Below are positions 17,132 to 26,152 of a DNA stretch of 64,000 nucleotides, in pieces. The position numbers and the translations under genes were made by a program. The notes under the pieces were generated by a model. That model did not search any database, was not told the origin of the DNA, and saw only the letters and a program-made list of their open reading frames with translations. How positions within the stretch are numbered: position 1 is the first letter of the stretch; every line of letters begins with the position of its first letter. Source of the DNA: Thermopolyspora flexuosa (GTDB lineage: Bacteria > Actinomycetota > Actinomycetes > Streptosporangiales > Streptosporangiaceae); NCBI RefSeq assembly GCF_006716785.1, contig NZ_VFPQ01000001.1:5084001-5148000 (forward strand), written 5' to 3'.

Positions 17132-18001
17132 TCACGCCTCGGCGGACGCCTGCGGCCGGGGCACGTGCGCGCACAGCGGCACGCCGTCGGGGTCGGTGAC
17201 GAGGTCGTCGTGGCCCGGGACCGGCGTGGCCCCGGCCTCGCGGAGCCGGGCCGCCAGCTCGGCCGGGTCCGCGGCGTCGGCGGCCGTGCCGTACGGGCCG
17301 ATGCCGATGCGGCGCAGGCCGACCCGGGGGCGGTCGGGGTCCCACGGGTTGTCCGTGGTGGGGGCGGTGAAGCTGAAGATCTCCAGGACCGCGGCGCCCG
17401 CCCGCAGGAAGTGGATGCGGAAGCCCCGCGGGTCGCCCGGCTGGTCGAGGCCGCCGATCACCCGGTAGCCGAGGCGGTCGCGGTAGAACGCGAGGGTGCG
17501 GTCGAGGTCGGCCACGGTGATCGCGACGTGGTCGAAGGACGGCCCGGCGTCGGGGCCGCGGCGGGCGGCGGCGCGGCGCTCCTCCTCGGCGAGGTCCGGG
17601 GAGACGACCGTGGTGTACGTCAGGTGCCGGTCGATGATCTCCAGGTTGGCGCCGTCGGGGTCGCGGAAGAACGCGATCCACACGTCGCCGGGGGCCTGGA
17701 ACGGGCCGAGGGTGAACTCGACGCCCGCGTCGGCGAGCCGTTCGGCGTACCGCGGCACGCTGCCCACCCGGAAGCCGACGTGGCGGATGCCGCGCTGCAG
17801 GTCGTCGCCCTCCCCGCCGGCCAGATCGCCGTCGGGCCGCTCGACCAGCCGGATCCCGGCCGGGCCCGCGTCGAGCCAGGCCACGCCCGGGGGCGTGGGG
17901 CCGGGCGGGTCGGCCAGCGGGCGCAGGCCGAGCATGCCGCGGTAGAAGTCGAGCGACGCGGACAGGTTCCGGCAGCCGATTTCGGCGTACGTGATGCCCA
18001 A
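17132..18001 (-). CDS. Double VOC-domain (glyoxalase/extradiol dioxygenase-like) protein
   Basis: This 289-residue protein has two vicinal-oxygen-chelate modules. The first (MGITYAEIGCRNLSASLDFYRG to DGANLEIIDRH) and the second (FDHVAITVADLDRTLAFYRDRLG to a C-terminal VTDPDGVPLCAH) each show the beta-alpha-beta-beta-beta pattern. Possible metal ligands are a His in module 1 (HVGFRVG), Glu in ANLEI, His in module 2 (DHVAI) and Glu in AVLEIFSF. Such proteins include glyoxalases, antibiotic-binding proteins and two-domain ring-cleavage dioxygenases. The substrate is unknown. It is divergent from the CopD/CtaG gene. Confidence 0.85.
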   Translation of the reverse strand: MGITYAEIGCRNLSASLDFYRGMLGLRPLADPPGPTPPGVAWLDAGPAGIRLVERPDGDLAGGEGDDLQRGIRHVGFRVGSVPRYAERLADAGVEFTLGPFQAPGDVWIAFFRDPDGANLEIIDRHLTYTTVVSPDLAEEERRAAARRGPDAGPSFDHVAITVADLDRTLAFYRDRLGYRVIGGLDQPGDPRGFRIHFLRAGAAVLEIFSFTAPTTDNPWDPDRPRVGLRRIGIGPYGTAADAADPAELAARLREAGATPVPGHDDLVTDPDGVPLCAHVPRPQASAEA

Positions 18002-18209
18002 CGGGCGCCTCCCAGTGGTTCGATCGGCCGGCCGAGGGGCACGGGCGGCCCGGTCACAGCGTGGTCCCGGGCGGCACGGATATCGACCCGCTTTTCACCC
18101 GGTGGCAGGCGAACCCCGCCCCTCATACCGAGGACGTATGCCGGAGTCCATGCCCGTTCCACTGATCGGCACAGCGGGTAAAAAGCCGCCAGTCGGAAGG
18201 GCTGGGGGC

Positions 18210-20282
18210 ATGGCATCTCGTGGCACGGGTACGGCACGGCCCGCGTACGGCGGGGCCATCGTCGCGGCCGGGGTCGGCGTGCTCGCCCTCGGCCTGTGGT
18301 TCGGCGGCGGCAGGCCGCGGCCGACCATCCCCGGGCTTCCGTCGCCCGGCCCGGTGACGCTGTGGGGGCTGCCCCTGGTGCGGCTCGTGCTCGATGTGTG
18401 CGCGGCGATGACCGTGGGGCTGCTCGTCACCGCGGTCGTGCTCGCGCTCGGGCGCGACGAGCACGAGCGCACCCGGATCGCGCGCGGGGCGCGCTGGTGG
18501 GCGGCGGCCTGGGCGGCCGGCGCGGCGCTGACGTTCGCGCTCACGCTGTCGGACTTCCTCGGGCTGCCGGTGCAGGAGGCGCTCGCCTCCGAGACGCTCG
18601 TCGCGTTCGCCCTCCAGATCCCGCAGGGCCGGGCGTTCCTGCTGGTGACGGGCCTCGCCGCGGTGGTCGCGGCGGCGTGCGCCGCGCTGCACCGGCTGCC
18701 GTCGCCCGGCACGGTCCGGGTGGCGGCGCTCGTGCTCGCGGTCTTCGCGCTGCTGCCGCCCGCGTACGTGGGCCACTCGGCGACGGCGGCCGACCACAAC
18801 CTCGCGGTGTCGAGCCTCATGCTGCACGTGGTGGCCGTCGCGGTCTGGACGGGCGGGCTCGCCGGGCTGCTGTCATGCCTGCGGAACGCGCCCGACCTCG
18901 ACGGCCCGGTGCGCCGGTTCAGCGCGCTCGCGCTGGGCTGTTTCGTCGCCGCCGCGGTGTCCGGCCTCTACAACGCGTGGATCCGGCTCGATCCCCCGTC
19001 GATGCTCTGGGAGTCCCGGTACGGCCTGCTCGTGCTGGCCAAGCTCGCCGCGCTCGCCGTACTCGGCTGGTTCGGCGCCCGCCACCGGCGCCGGACGATC
19101 GCCCTGCTGACCGCCGATTCGGCGACCGGCACCGCCGCGACCGGACCCGGCACCGGGGCGGCGGAGCCCGTCCCGGACGGCCGGGCCAAGGCCACGGGCG
19201 GCGGGCCCGCCGCCCTGTCGCCGGACCCGCCTCCGCACGCCTCGGCCGGACCGGGCGCCAGGACGGCTCCCGGCACACCTGGGACCGCGCGGGCGCGGCG
19301 GCCCTTCCTGCGGCTCGCCGCCGGGGAGGTCGTGGTGATGGCGGCCGTGTTCGGGCTCGCGGTCGCGCTGTCGCGCACCCCGCCGCCGGACACCGGGGAG
19401 GTGTACGGGCAGGAGGGGCTGCTCGGCTACGCGCTGCGGCCGTTCACCGCGCTCAACCTGCTCGTCGAGGCGCGGCCGGACCCGCTCGTGCTGCTGCCGC
19501 TGCTCGGCGCGGCGATCGCCTACCTCGTGGGCGTGCGGCGGCTCGCCCGGGCCGGTCACCCCTGGCCCGCGGGCCGGACCGCGGCCTGGCTCGCCGGGCT
19601 CGTGCTGCTCGCCTACGCGCTCGCGGGCGGCGTCGGCGCGTACGCGCCCGCGATGTTCTCCGTCGCGGCCGTGCAGTACGCCGTGGCCGGGGTGGTCGCC
19701 CCGGCGCTGCTGGCCTTCGGCGCGCCGCTCACCCTCGCGCTCGCGGCGACGTCCGCGCCGGCCGCCCCGTTCCGTGGGCTGCCCCGCGCGGTCGAGACGG
19801 CGCCGCTGCTCCGCGTGCTCGCCCACCCGGCCGTCGCGCTCGCCGTGCACGCCGTGCCGTACCTGGTGCTGTTCCCGCTGGGCGGCTTCGGCGTGGTGCA
19901 GCCGGACCACGCGTGGCGGCTGCTCACCCAGGTCGTGCTGGCCGGCACCGGCGTGGTCTTCTTCGCGGTCGTGGCGGGCGTGGACCCGCTGCCGCGTCCG
20001 GTGCCGCTGTACACCCGGCTGCGGCTGCTCGGCTTCGCGCTCGCGGCGCACGCGGGCTGCGCGCTGTACGTGCTCGCCGGGCCGATCATGGCGGCCTCCT
20101 GGTACGGCAACCTCGCCCTGTCCTGGGCCCCGGTCCGGGACCTCGACCAGCGGGTCGGCGCGCTGCTCGGCCTCGGGCTGACCACGGCCGCGCTCGCGGC
20201 CCTCATCGTGACGCTGCTGCTGTGGCGGCACGCGGCCCGGCGCCGCCTGCGGCGGTCGGCCCGGACGCCGGTGCCCGGCTGA
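18210..20282 (+). CDS. Copper-transport/cytochrome oxidase assembly fusion (CopD-CtaG type)
   Basis: The roughly 690-residue protein has more than ten membrane segments. The N-terminal half resembles CopD (TLWGLPLVRLVLDVCAAMTVG, AYVGHSATAADHNLAVSSLMLHVVAVAVWTGG with His residues for copper). After a Pro/Gly/Ala-rich soluble loop comes a CtaG/caa3-assembly half (FSVAAVQYAVAGVVAPALLAFGAPL, AHPAVALAVHAVPYLVLF, GPIMAASWYGNLALSW). The fusion is common in actinobacteria and serves copper delivery to cytochrome c oxidase. The ATG at 18210 was chosen for GGAAGG upstream; earlier ATGs (18138, 18150) are possible. It sits apart from the PCu(A)C gene at 28201. Confidence 0.88.
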   Translation: MASRGTGTARPAYGGAIVAAGVGVLALGLWFGGGRPRPTIPGLPSPGPVTLWGLPLVRLVLDVCAAMTVGLLVTAVVLALGRDEHERTRIARGARWWAAAWAAGAALTFALTLSDFLGLPVQEALASETLVAFALQIPQGRAFLLVTGLAAVVAAACAALHRLPSPGTVRVAALVLAVFALLPPAYVGHSATAADHNLAVSSLMLHVVAVAVWTGGLAGLLSCLRNAPDLDGPVRRFSALALGCFVAAAVSGLYNAWIRLDPPSMLWESRYGLLVLAKLAALAVLGWFGARHRRRTIALLTADSATGTAATGPGTGAAEPVPDGRAKATGGGPAALSPDPPPHASAGPGARTAPGTPGTARARRPFLRLAAGEVVVMAAVFGLAVALSRTPPPDTGEVYGQEGLLGYALRPFTALNLLVEARPDPLVLLPLLGAAIAYLVGVRRLARAGHPWPAGRTAAWLAGLVLLAYALAGGVGAYAPAMFSVAAVQYAVAGVVAPALLAFGAPLTLALAATSAPAAPFRGLPRAVETAPLLRVLAHPAVALAVHAVPYLVLFPLGGFGVVQPDHAWRLLTQVVLAGTGVVFFAVVAGVDPLPRPVPLYTRLRLLGFALAAHAGCALYVLAGPIMAASWYGNLALSWAPVRDLDQRVGALLGLGLTTAALAALIVTLLLWRHAARRRLRRSARTPVPG

Positions 20283-20328
20283 GTCGCGGACCGCCTGGGC
20301 CACCCTCGGCCACCCCGGAGCGAGCTTA

Positions 20329-20362
20329 TTAGGATTGCCTTACTTTAGTTAGGTCTGCCTAA
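20329..20362 (+). promoter_or_regulatory. Tandem iron boxes (IdeR/DmdR-type)
   Basis: TTAGGATTGCCTTA and TTAGGTCTGCCTAA lie 20 bp apart, and the second is a perfect inverted repeat (TTAGG/CCTAA). They match the half-site of the actinobacterial ferrous-iron repressor box (TTAGGTTAGGCTAACCTAA) and precede mbtH. Iron starvation should induce the genes that follow. Confidence 0.75.
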
Positions 20363-20405
20363 TATTGCGAGGGCCTGGGTGTGCCCGCGCAGCGAAGGAG
20401 GCGTG

Positions 20406-20639
20406 GTGTCCGGGAATCCGTTCGACGACGACAACGGCACCTTCTACGTCCTGGTCAACGACGAGGAGCAGCACTCGTTGTGGCCGACGTTCCGCGAGGT
20501 GCCGCAGGGCTGGCGCGTCGTCTTCGGCGAGGACGGCGGCCGCCCCCGCCAGGAGTGCCTCGACTACGTCGAGAGGCACTGGACCGACCTGCGCCCGAAA
20601 AAACTGCGTGAGCGTCTTGCCGCGGGTACGGCAAGCTAG
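20406..20639 (+). CDS. mbtH: MbtH-like protein
   Basis: This 77-residue protein has the MbtH hallmarks: [20 protein letters not shown], the Trp in [17 protein letters not shown] and [10 protein letters not shown]. MbtH-like proteins bind NRPS adenylation domains and help their activity or folding. The second GTG was chosen because AAGGAG lies 5 bp upstream. A short insertion GGRPRQ sits before the ECLDYVE helix. It lies under two iron boxes and 5 bp before the ABC exporter genes, so siderophore biosynthesis and export is the likely role. No NRPS gene is in the window, so the partner must be encoded elsewhere. Confidence 0.92.
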   Translation: MSGNPFDDDNGTFYVLVNDEEQHSLWPTFREVPQGWRVVFGEDGGRPRQECLDYVERHWTDLRPKKLRERLAAGTAS

Positions 20640-20644
20640 GCCGA

Positions 20645-22459
20645 GTGACCACGGACTCGACGACGCCGCCGCGCTGGACCGGCGGGCGTGTCCTGCGCCG
20701 CACCCTCACCCGCAACGCGCGGCGGCTCGCCCTGGGCACGGTGCTGATCAGCCTGCACCAGGTGTGCGAGTCCCTCGTACCGATCTTCATCGGCGCCATC
20801 GTCGACCAGGCGATCGCCCCGGCCGACCCGTACGCGCTCGCGGCGTGGCTGGCCGGGCTCGCCGCCCTGTTCCTCGCGCTCACCTCGGTGTGGCGGTTCG
20901 GCGCCCGGATCCTGATGCGCGCGATCGCGCAGGAGGCGCACCTGCTGCGCCTCGAGGTGGCGGCGAAGGCGACCGACCCGCGCGGCATCCGCACCGAGCC
21001 GCGCACCGGTGACCTGCTCACCATCGCGGGCACCGACGCGCAGAACACCTCCTACCTGCTCGACTACGTGCCGCGCATCGCCGGGGCGATCACCGCCACC
21101 ACGGTGAGCGGGGTCGCCCTCCTCGTCATCGACGTTCCGCTCGGGCTCGCCGTACTCGTCGGCACCCCGCTCGTGCTCGCCGCGCTCCAGGCGGGCACCC
21201 CGCGCATCACCCGGCGGGTCGCCGAGCAGCAGGAGCGCGCAGGCAAGGCCGCCTCCCTCGCCACCGACCTGGTGAGCGGCCTGCGCCCGCTGCGCGGCAT
21301 CGGCGCCGAGGCCGCCGCCACCCGCCGGTACCGGGCGGCCAACCGCGAGTCGATGCTCGCCATGATCCGCGCCGCCCGCGCCCAGGGCGGGTACCTCGCG
21401 GCGAGCACGGCGAGCGGCGCCCTGCTCGCCTGCGGCGTCGCCATCCTCGCCGGCTGGTTCGCGCTCGACGGGCGGATCACGGTCGGCGCGTTCATCACCG
21501 TCATCGGCCTCGCCCAGTTCCTCATGGAGCCGATGACCACGCTCGCCATGCTGCCGAGCTGGGTCGCCGAGGCCCGCGCCTCCGCCGACCGCGTCGCGAA
21601 GGTGCTCGCCACCGAGCCGCTGCTCCCCGACGGCCCGGAGACCCCCCGGCGGCACGCACCCGGGCTCGTGCTGCGCTCGGTCCGGTACGGCACGCTCGAC
21701 GGCGTCGACCTCGAGGTACGGCCCGGCGAGTTCGTCGGCGTGGTCGCCCACCGGGCCGCCGACGGCGAGTCCCTGGTACGGCTGCTCGCCGCCGAGGCGT
21801 CTCCCGAGGAGTACGCGGGCGAGGTCCTCGTGGGCGGGGCCGCGCTCGACCGCACCCACCCGGCGCGGCTGCGCGAGATCCTGCTCGTGGAGCCCCACCA
21901 CACCGACCTGTTCTCCGGAACGATCATGGCCAACATCACCGCGGGCGTGCCCGCCGGAGCCCCGGCCGTGGCCACCGCGCCCCGGCCCGCCGGCGCGCCG
22001 GTCGGCGGCGACCCCGAGGCCGCGGAGCGGATCGACGCGCTCGCGGACGTGCTCGCCGACGTGCTCACCGCGTCGGCCGCCGACCAGGTCGTCACGGCCC
22101 ACCCGGACGGCCTCGACCACGTGATCGCCGAACGCGGCGCCGGGCTGTCCGGCGGCCAGCGGCAGCGGGTCGCGCTCGCCCGCGCCCTGCTCGCCCGCCC
22201 GCCGATCCTCGTGCTGCACGACCCGACCACGGCGGTGGACTCGGTGACCGAGCACGCGATCGCGAACGGCATCCGCGCGCTGCGGCACGCGCCCGGGGAC
22301 GGCCCGCCGTACACCACGGTGGTGGTGACGAGCAGCCCGGCGATGCTCGCGGTGACCGACCGGGTCGTCGTGCTCGACGGCGGCCGGGTGATCGCCGACG
22401 GGCCGCACCACGAGCTCGTCGCGGCCGACGCGGACTACCGGCGGGCGGTGCTGCGATGA
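20645..22459 (+). CDS. ABC exporter half with degenerate nucleotide-binding site (subunit 1)
   Basis: This 604-residue half-transporter has a six-TM ABC exporter domain and a C-terminal ATPase domain. The Walker A position reads VVAHRAADGES (residues ~366-376), lacking the Lys-Thr/Ser. The Walker B position reads LVLHDPTTAVD, with His525 in place of Asp and Asp526 in place of the catalytic Glu. The signature LSGGQRQR (501-508) is intact. GTG starts 5 bp after mbtH, coupled to it. In a heterodimer with the next gene this subunit would contribute its signature to the one active site. It is expected to export a siderophore or a related peptide, inferred from the iron box and mbtH. Confidence 0.9.
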   Translation: MTTDSTTPPRWTGGRVLRRTLTRNARRLALGTVLISLHQVCESLVPIFIGAIVDQAIAPADPYALAAWLAGLAALFLALTSVWRFGARILMRAIAQEAHLLRLEVAAKATDPRGIRTEPRTGDLLTIAGTDAQNTSYLLDYVPRIAGAITATTVSGVALLVIDVPLGLAVLVGTPLVLAALQAGTPRITRRVAEQQERAGKAASLATDLVSGLRPLRGIGAEAAATRRYRAANRESMLAMIRAARAQGGYLAASTASGALLACGVAILAGWFALDGRITVGAFITVIGLAQFLMEPMTTLAMLPSWVAEARASADRVAKVLATEPLLPDGPETPRRHAPGLVLRSVRYGTLDGVDLEVRPGEFVGVVAHRAADGESLVRLLAAEASPEEYAGEVLVGGAALDRTHPARLREILLVEPHHTDLFSGTIMANITAGVPAGAPAVATAPRPAGAPVGGDPEAAERIDALADVLADVLTASAADQVVTAHPDGLDHVIAERGAGLSGGQRQRVALARALLARPPILVLHDPTTAVDSVTEHAIANGIRALRHAPGDGPPYTTVVVTSSPAMLAVTDRVVVLDGGRVIADGPHHELVAADADYRRAVLR

Positions 22460-24288
22460 GCGCGGGCCTCTCCCCCACCGGGCCGGACCGGCTGCTGCCG
22501 ATCGCGGAGCCACGGCGCACCTGGGCGTGGCTGTGGGCTGAGCTGCGCGCCCGTTGGACCCTGGCGGGCGCGGCGCTGCTCGCCGGGGTGCTCGGCGCGG
22601 CGGCGTCGGTGGTGCCGGTGTACGCGCTGGGCGTGCTCGTCGACCGGGTGCGGGAGCACGCGCCCCAGTCGGCGCTGGTCACGATCGCCGTGGTGATCGT
22701 GGTCGCCGCGGTGGCGGGCGGGATCGCCACCGGGGTCTCGGCGTACCTCATCGGCCGGCTCGGGGCCGGGATCCTCGCGGTCCTGCGGGAGCGCACGGTC
22801 GCCCGCGCGCTGCGGCTGCCCGTCACCACCCTGGAGTGGGCCGGGCGGGGCGACCTGCTCTCCCGGGTCGGCTCGGACACCGCGGCGATCGGCAGGGCGA
22901 TCGGCGAGGTGATCCCGATGGTCGTCTCGGCGCTGCTGCTCGGCGCGCTCAGCCTCGCCGCGATGGCCGGGATCGACTGGCGGCTCGGCCTCGCCGGGGC
23001 GGTCGCCGTACCGCTGTACGTGCTGGCGCTGCGCTGGTACCTGCCGCGGGCCGCGCCCGAGTACGCCCGGCAGCGGCGGGCGGCGGCCGAGGCCTCGCAG
23101 CGGCTCGTGGAGACCGTGCAGGGGGCGCGCACGGTGCGCGCCTACCGCATGGAGGAGCGGCGGCTGGCGGAGATCGGCGCGGCCTCCGGGCTCGCCCGGG
23201 ACATCGAGGTCGCGGTGTTCGTGCTGGTCACCCGGTTCACCGGGCGGGTGAACCGGGCGGAGTTCTTCGGGCTCGCCGCGATCCTGACGGTCGGGTTCCT
23301 GCTCGTCCGGGGCGGCGCGGTGACCGTGGGTGAGACGGCCGCGGCGGCGGTGCTGTTCCACCGGCTGTTCAACCCGATCACCATGCTGCTGTTCACGTTC
23401 GACGAGATGCAGGCCGCGGGCGCGAGCCTCGCCCGGCTCGTCGGGATCATCACGCTCCCGGACGACGCGCACGCGGACACGGCGGACCGCCGTACCCCGG
23501 CCGACGCCTCGCTCGAGCTGCGCGACGTGCGGTTCGGCTACGACGGCGTCACGCCGGTCCTCGGCGGGGTGAGCCTGCGCGTCGAGCCGGGCAGCAGGGT
23601 CGCGCTCGTCGGCTCGACGGGCGCGGGCAAGACCACGCTCGCCGCGATCGCCGCCGGGATCCTCACCCCCGGCTCCGGTACGGCGCTCGTCGGCGGCGTG
23701 CCGGTGCACGAGCTGCCGCCGGAACGGCTGCGCGCCCAGGTCGTGATCCTCACCCAGGAGACCCACGTCTTCGCCGGGCCGCTCATCGAGGACCTGCGGC
23801 TCGCCAAGCCGGACGCCACGCCGGAGGAGATCGGCGCGGCGCTGGAGCGGGTCGGCGCGGCCGAGTGGGTACGCGACCTGCCCGACGGCCTCGACACGGT
23901 GATCGGCGAGGGCGGCCACGAGCTCACCGCCGCCCAGGCCCAGCAGCTCGCGCTCGCCCGGCTCGTGCTCGTCGATCCCCCGATCGCGATCCTCGACGAG
24001 GCCACGGCCGAGGCGGGCAGCCTCGGCGCCCGCGTGCTGGAGCGGGCGGCCACCGCGGCGACCGAGGGGCGTACCACGCTGGTCGTCGCCCACCGGCTCA
24101 CCCAGGCGGCCTCCGCCGACCGCGTCGTGGTCCTGGAAGGCGGCCGGATCGTCGAGGAGGGGACGCACGACGAGCTCGTCGCGGCGGGCGGCCGCTACGC
24201 GGAGCTGTGGCGCTCCTGGGAGGCACGCCCCCGCTCGGAGGTGACCGACCCGGGTTCGGCACCGGCCGCGTCGGCGCCGAGCGGGTGA
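22456..24288 (+). CDS. ABC exporter half with intact Walker motifs (subunit 2)
   Basis: The 610-residue partner overlaps the previous gene by ATGA. It has six membrane segments and an ATPase domain with canonical Walker A GSTGAGKTT (Lys392) and Walker B ILDEAT (Asp514, Glu515), while its signature reads LTAAQ instead of LSGGQ. The reciprocal changes in the two subunits leave one complete ATP site, formed by these Walker motifs and the signature of subunit 1, as in TM287/288- or TAP-type heterodimers. It should act with subunit 1 in the cytoplasmic membrane; the iron box and MbtH suggest siderophore traffic. Confidence 0.92.
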   Translation: MSAGLSPTGPDRLLPIAEPRRTWAWLWAELRARWTLAGAALLAGVLGAAASVVPVYALGVLVDRVREHAPQSALVTIAVVIVVAAVAGGIATGVSAYLIGRLGAGILAVLRERTVARALRLPVTTLEWAGRGDLLSRVGSDTAAIGRAIGEVIPMVVSALLLGALSLAAMAGIDWRLGLAGAVAVPLYVLALRWYLPRAAPEYARQRRAAAEASQRLVETVQGARTVRAYRMEERRLAEIGAASGLARDIEVAVFVLVTRFTGRVNRAEFFGLAAILTVGFLLVRGGAVTVGETAAAAVLFHRLFNPITMLLFTFDEMQAAGASLARLVGIITLPDDAHADTADRRTPADASLELRDVRFGYDGVTPVLGGVSLRVEPGSRVALVGSTGAGKTTLAAIAAGILTPGSGTALVGGVPVHELPPERLRAQVVILTQETHVFAGPLIEDLRLAKPDATPEEIGAALERVGAAEWVRDLPDGLDTVIGEGGHELTAAQAQQLALARLVLVDPPIAILDEATAEAGSLGARVLERAATAATEGRTTLVVAHRLTQAASADRVVVLEGGRIVEEGTHDELVAAGGRYAELWRSWEARPRSEVTDPGSAPAASAPSG

Positions 24289-24566
24289 CGGCGGGCGGCT
24301 GGTGCGTCACCGGGCCGGGGCGGCCTCGCCGCTTCGGCCCGTCTGCGTTGTGCGTAGGAACGACAGTCGGGTAACGAAACCGGGTGCCGGATCGCTTCAG
24401 GTCCGCCACCGAAACCGCCGGCCGCGGTGATCAAGGAATTCTCCCGGGACACGGGCGATATGCCGTCGCGAAATCGGTGGGATTTCGGTGGATTCTCCAT
24501 CGGGCGCGGTTTTCGAGGGGCCACAGGGAATCGGCGGAGAGGTACGATCGACGTGGTGACCATGTA

Positions 24567-24872
24567 GTGACGAATGACGTAACCGTTCCCGATTTCCGCG
24601 GACTGCAGGCGCTGAACGCCTGGTTGATGGGTCACGACGTAGGGGTGTTGCTCCAAGGGCCCGATCCCGACAGCCCGAACCCGCTGCTGCACGGCATGGT
24701 GATCGCCCAGTATCCGGGGCCGGGCGCCCGCGTGGCCCGCTGGTCTCCGGTGACCGTGTGGACGAGAGCCGTCCCGCCCGGTGACGGCAGCGGGGTGCGC
24801 GAGCCCCGCGTTCCGACGCCTCCGCTGCGCACCCTGAGCACCTGGCGCGACGATTCCGCCGCGGAGAAGTGA
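24567..24872 (+). CDS. Small PASTA-domain protein
   Basis: About 101 residues with a PASTA-like fold: VTVPDFRGLQALNAWLMG, then GMVIAQYPGPGARVARWSPVTVWT. PASTA domains bind peptidoglycan fragments or beta-lactams; here there is no kinase or penicillin-binding domain and no signal peptide is evident, so the role is unclear. The GTG was chosen because the frame upstream loses the G/C-ending codon bias. The start is uncertain, as no good ribosome site is near. Confidence 0.6.
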   Translation: MTNDVTVPDFRGLQALNAWLMGHDVGVLLQGPDPDSPNPLLHGMVIAQYPGPGARVARWSPVTVWTRAVPPGDGSGVREPRVPTPPLRTLSTWRDDSAAEK

Positions 24873-25517
24873 CCTTCGCCCCTGCGTCGGAATTCGTGAT
24901 CGACGGCTCACGGCTCTCGTGACCGTGCCATAACCGTTTTGGTCGTCGTCCGGATGCCGTCGCGTCATTTCGCGTACGGCGACGACCTCGGCGAGACCGT
25001 GACGTGCCCGGCGTGGCGGACGACGCCCTGCTCGACGCCGTGTCCGCCGCCGGCCTCGCCGTGTTCCGCGGGCAGCGCCCGGAGCCGGCCACCCGCCACC
25101 AGGCTGAGCCGCCCACCACCGGCAGGCCAAAACCGGTACCGGCCCGGCGCGGCAAGGGCCGGTCAGCCGGTGGATCATCCTCGGCTCCATCGGTCGCCGC
25201 CCGGGTTCCAGGGGCAGGCCTTCGCAACAGGCGGCGTTCCCCGCCCTGGGCGTCGCCGGCAGGCCGGCTCGTGGCTCCGCCGTACCCGGCAAGCGCGCGA
25301 GGAGGGGACACCTCGCGGTCAGGCAGGCATCGCGGGGGTCATAAGCTACGGGAGCGAACACGTGGCCTTGTCAGGCTCCTTGCCCTGACCACCTTCGCGG
25401 GGCCGCCAACCGGCCCCCGGAGATGGCCGGGACCTGGCCTGACGCGAGGCCGGTACGACCGGAGCCCACCGGGTGGCCGGACGCCCGCGGCGCCGACACA
25501 TCCCATGGAGGTCATCG
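24873..25517. other. Intergenic region without a supported gene
   Basis: About 645 bp between the PASTA gene and panD. Fragments such as DDALLDAVSAAGLAVFRG can be read near 25010 on the plus strand but no frame remains convincing. It may hold the panD promoter or a decayed gene. Confidence 0.45.
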
Positions 25518-25943
25518 ATGCAGCGTGTCCTGCTCGGCGGCAAGATCCACCGGGCCACCGTGACCCAGGCGGATCTGCACTACGTGGGGTCGATCACCAT
25601 CGACCGCACCCTCATGGAGGCCGCCGACATCGTCGAGAACGAGCAGGTCCACGTGGTGGACATCGACAACGGCGCGCGGCTGACGACCTACGTGATCGAG
25701 GGCCCGGCCGGGTCGGGGGTCATCGGCATCAACGGGGCCGCGGCGCGGCTCGTATCCCCCGGCGACAAGGTCATCATCATGTCGTTCAAGCAGGTCGACG
25801 AGGACGAGGTGAAGACGCACGTACCCCGCGTCGTCCACGTCGACGAGCACAACCGGATCATCGAGATCGGCGACGACGCGGCGGCCCCCGTCCCCGGGGC
25901 GGCCGACCAGCGCAGCGGCCGCACGGTCGAGGGCGGGGCCTGA
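25518..25943 (+). CDS. panD: Aspartate 1-decarboxylase (PanD)
   Basis: PanD makes beta-alanine from L-aspartate for pantothenate and CoA synthesis, using a pyruvoyl cofactor produced by self-cleavage. The 141-residue proenzyme has the cleavage site Gly24-Ser25 in [17 protein letters not shown], Lys9, and the [23 protein letters not shown] and [19 protein letters not shown] strands. The ATG is preceded by GGAGG. A C-terminal Ala/Gly-rich tail of about 20 residues extends beyond the usual end. It stands alone, without panBC beside it. Confidence 0.97.
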   Translation: MQRVLLGGKIHRATVTQADLHYVGSITIDRTLMEAADIVENEQVHVVDIDNGARLTTYVIEGPAGSGVIGINGAAARLVSPGDKVIIMSFKQVDEDEVKTHVPRVVHVDEHNRIIEIGDDAAAPVPGAADQRSGRTVEGGA

Positions 25944-26152
25944 CGGCCCCGCGGGCGACGTCACCCCGGCCGCCGTTCGCGCCCGCGCCCGGCGGGCGCC
26001 GCGTCCTCGGGCCGCAGGCCGTGGTGACGTCGGAGGTCCGGGCCGGAAAGGCACGGACGGTTTCCAAAGCCCACGTACCGTGCCCGCCTCCACGTCATGC
26101 TCCGCCGTACCCCAACCCACCGTCGCCCGGCGGTCGGCCGCCGGCAAGCGGC

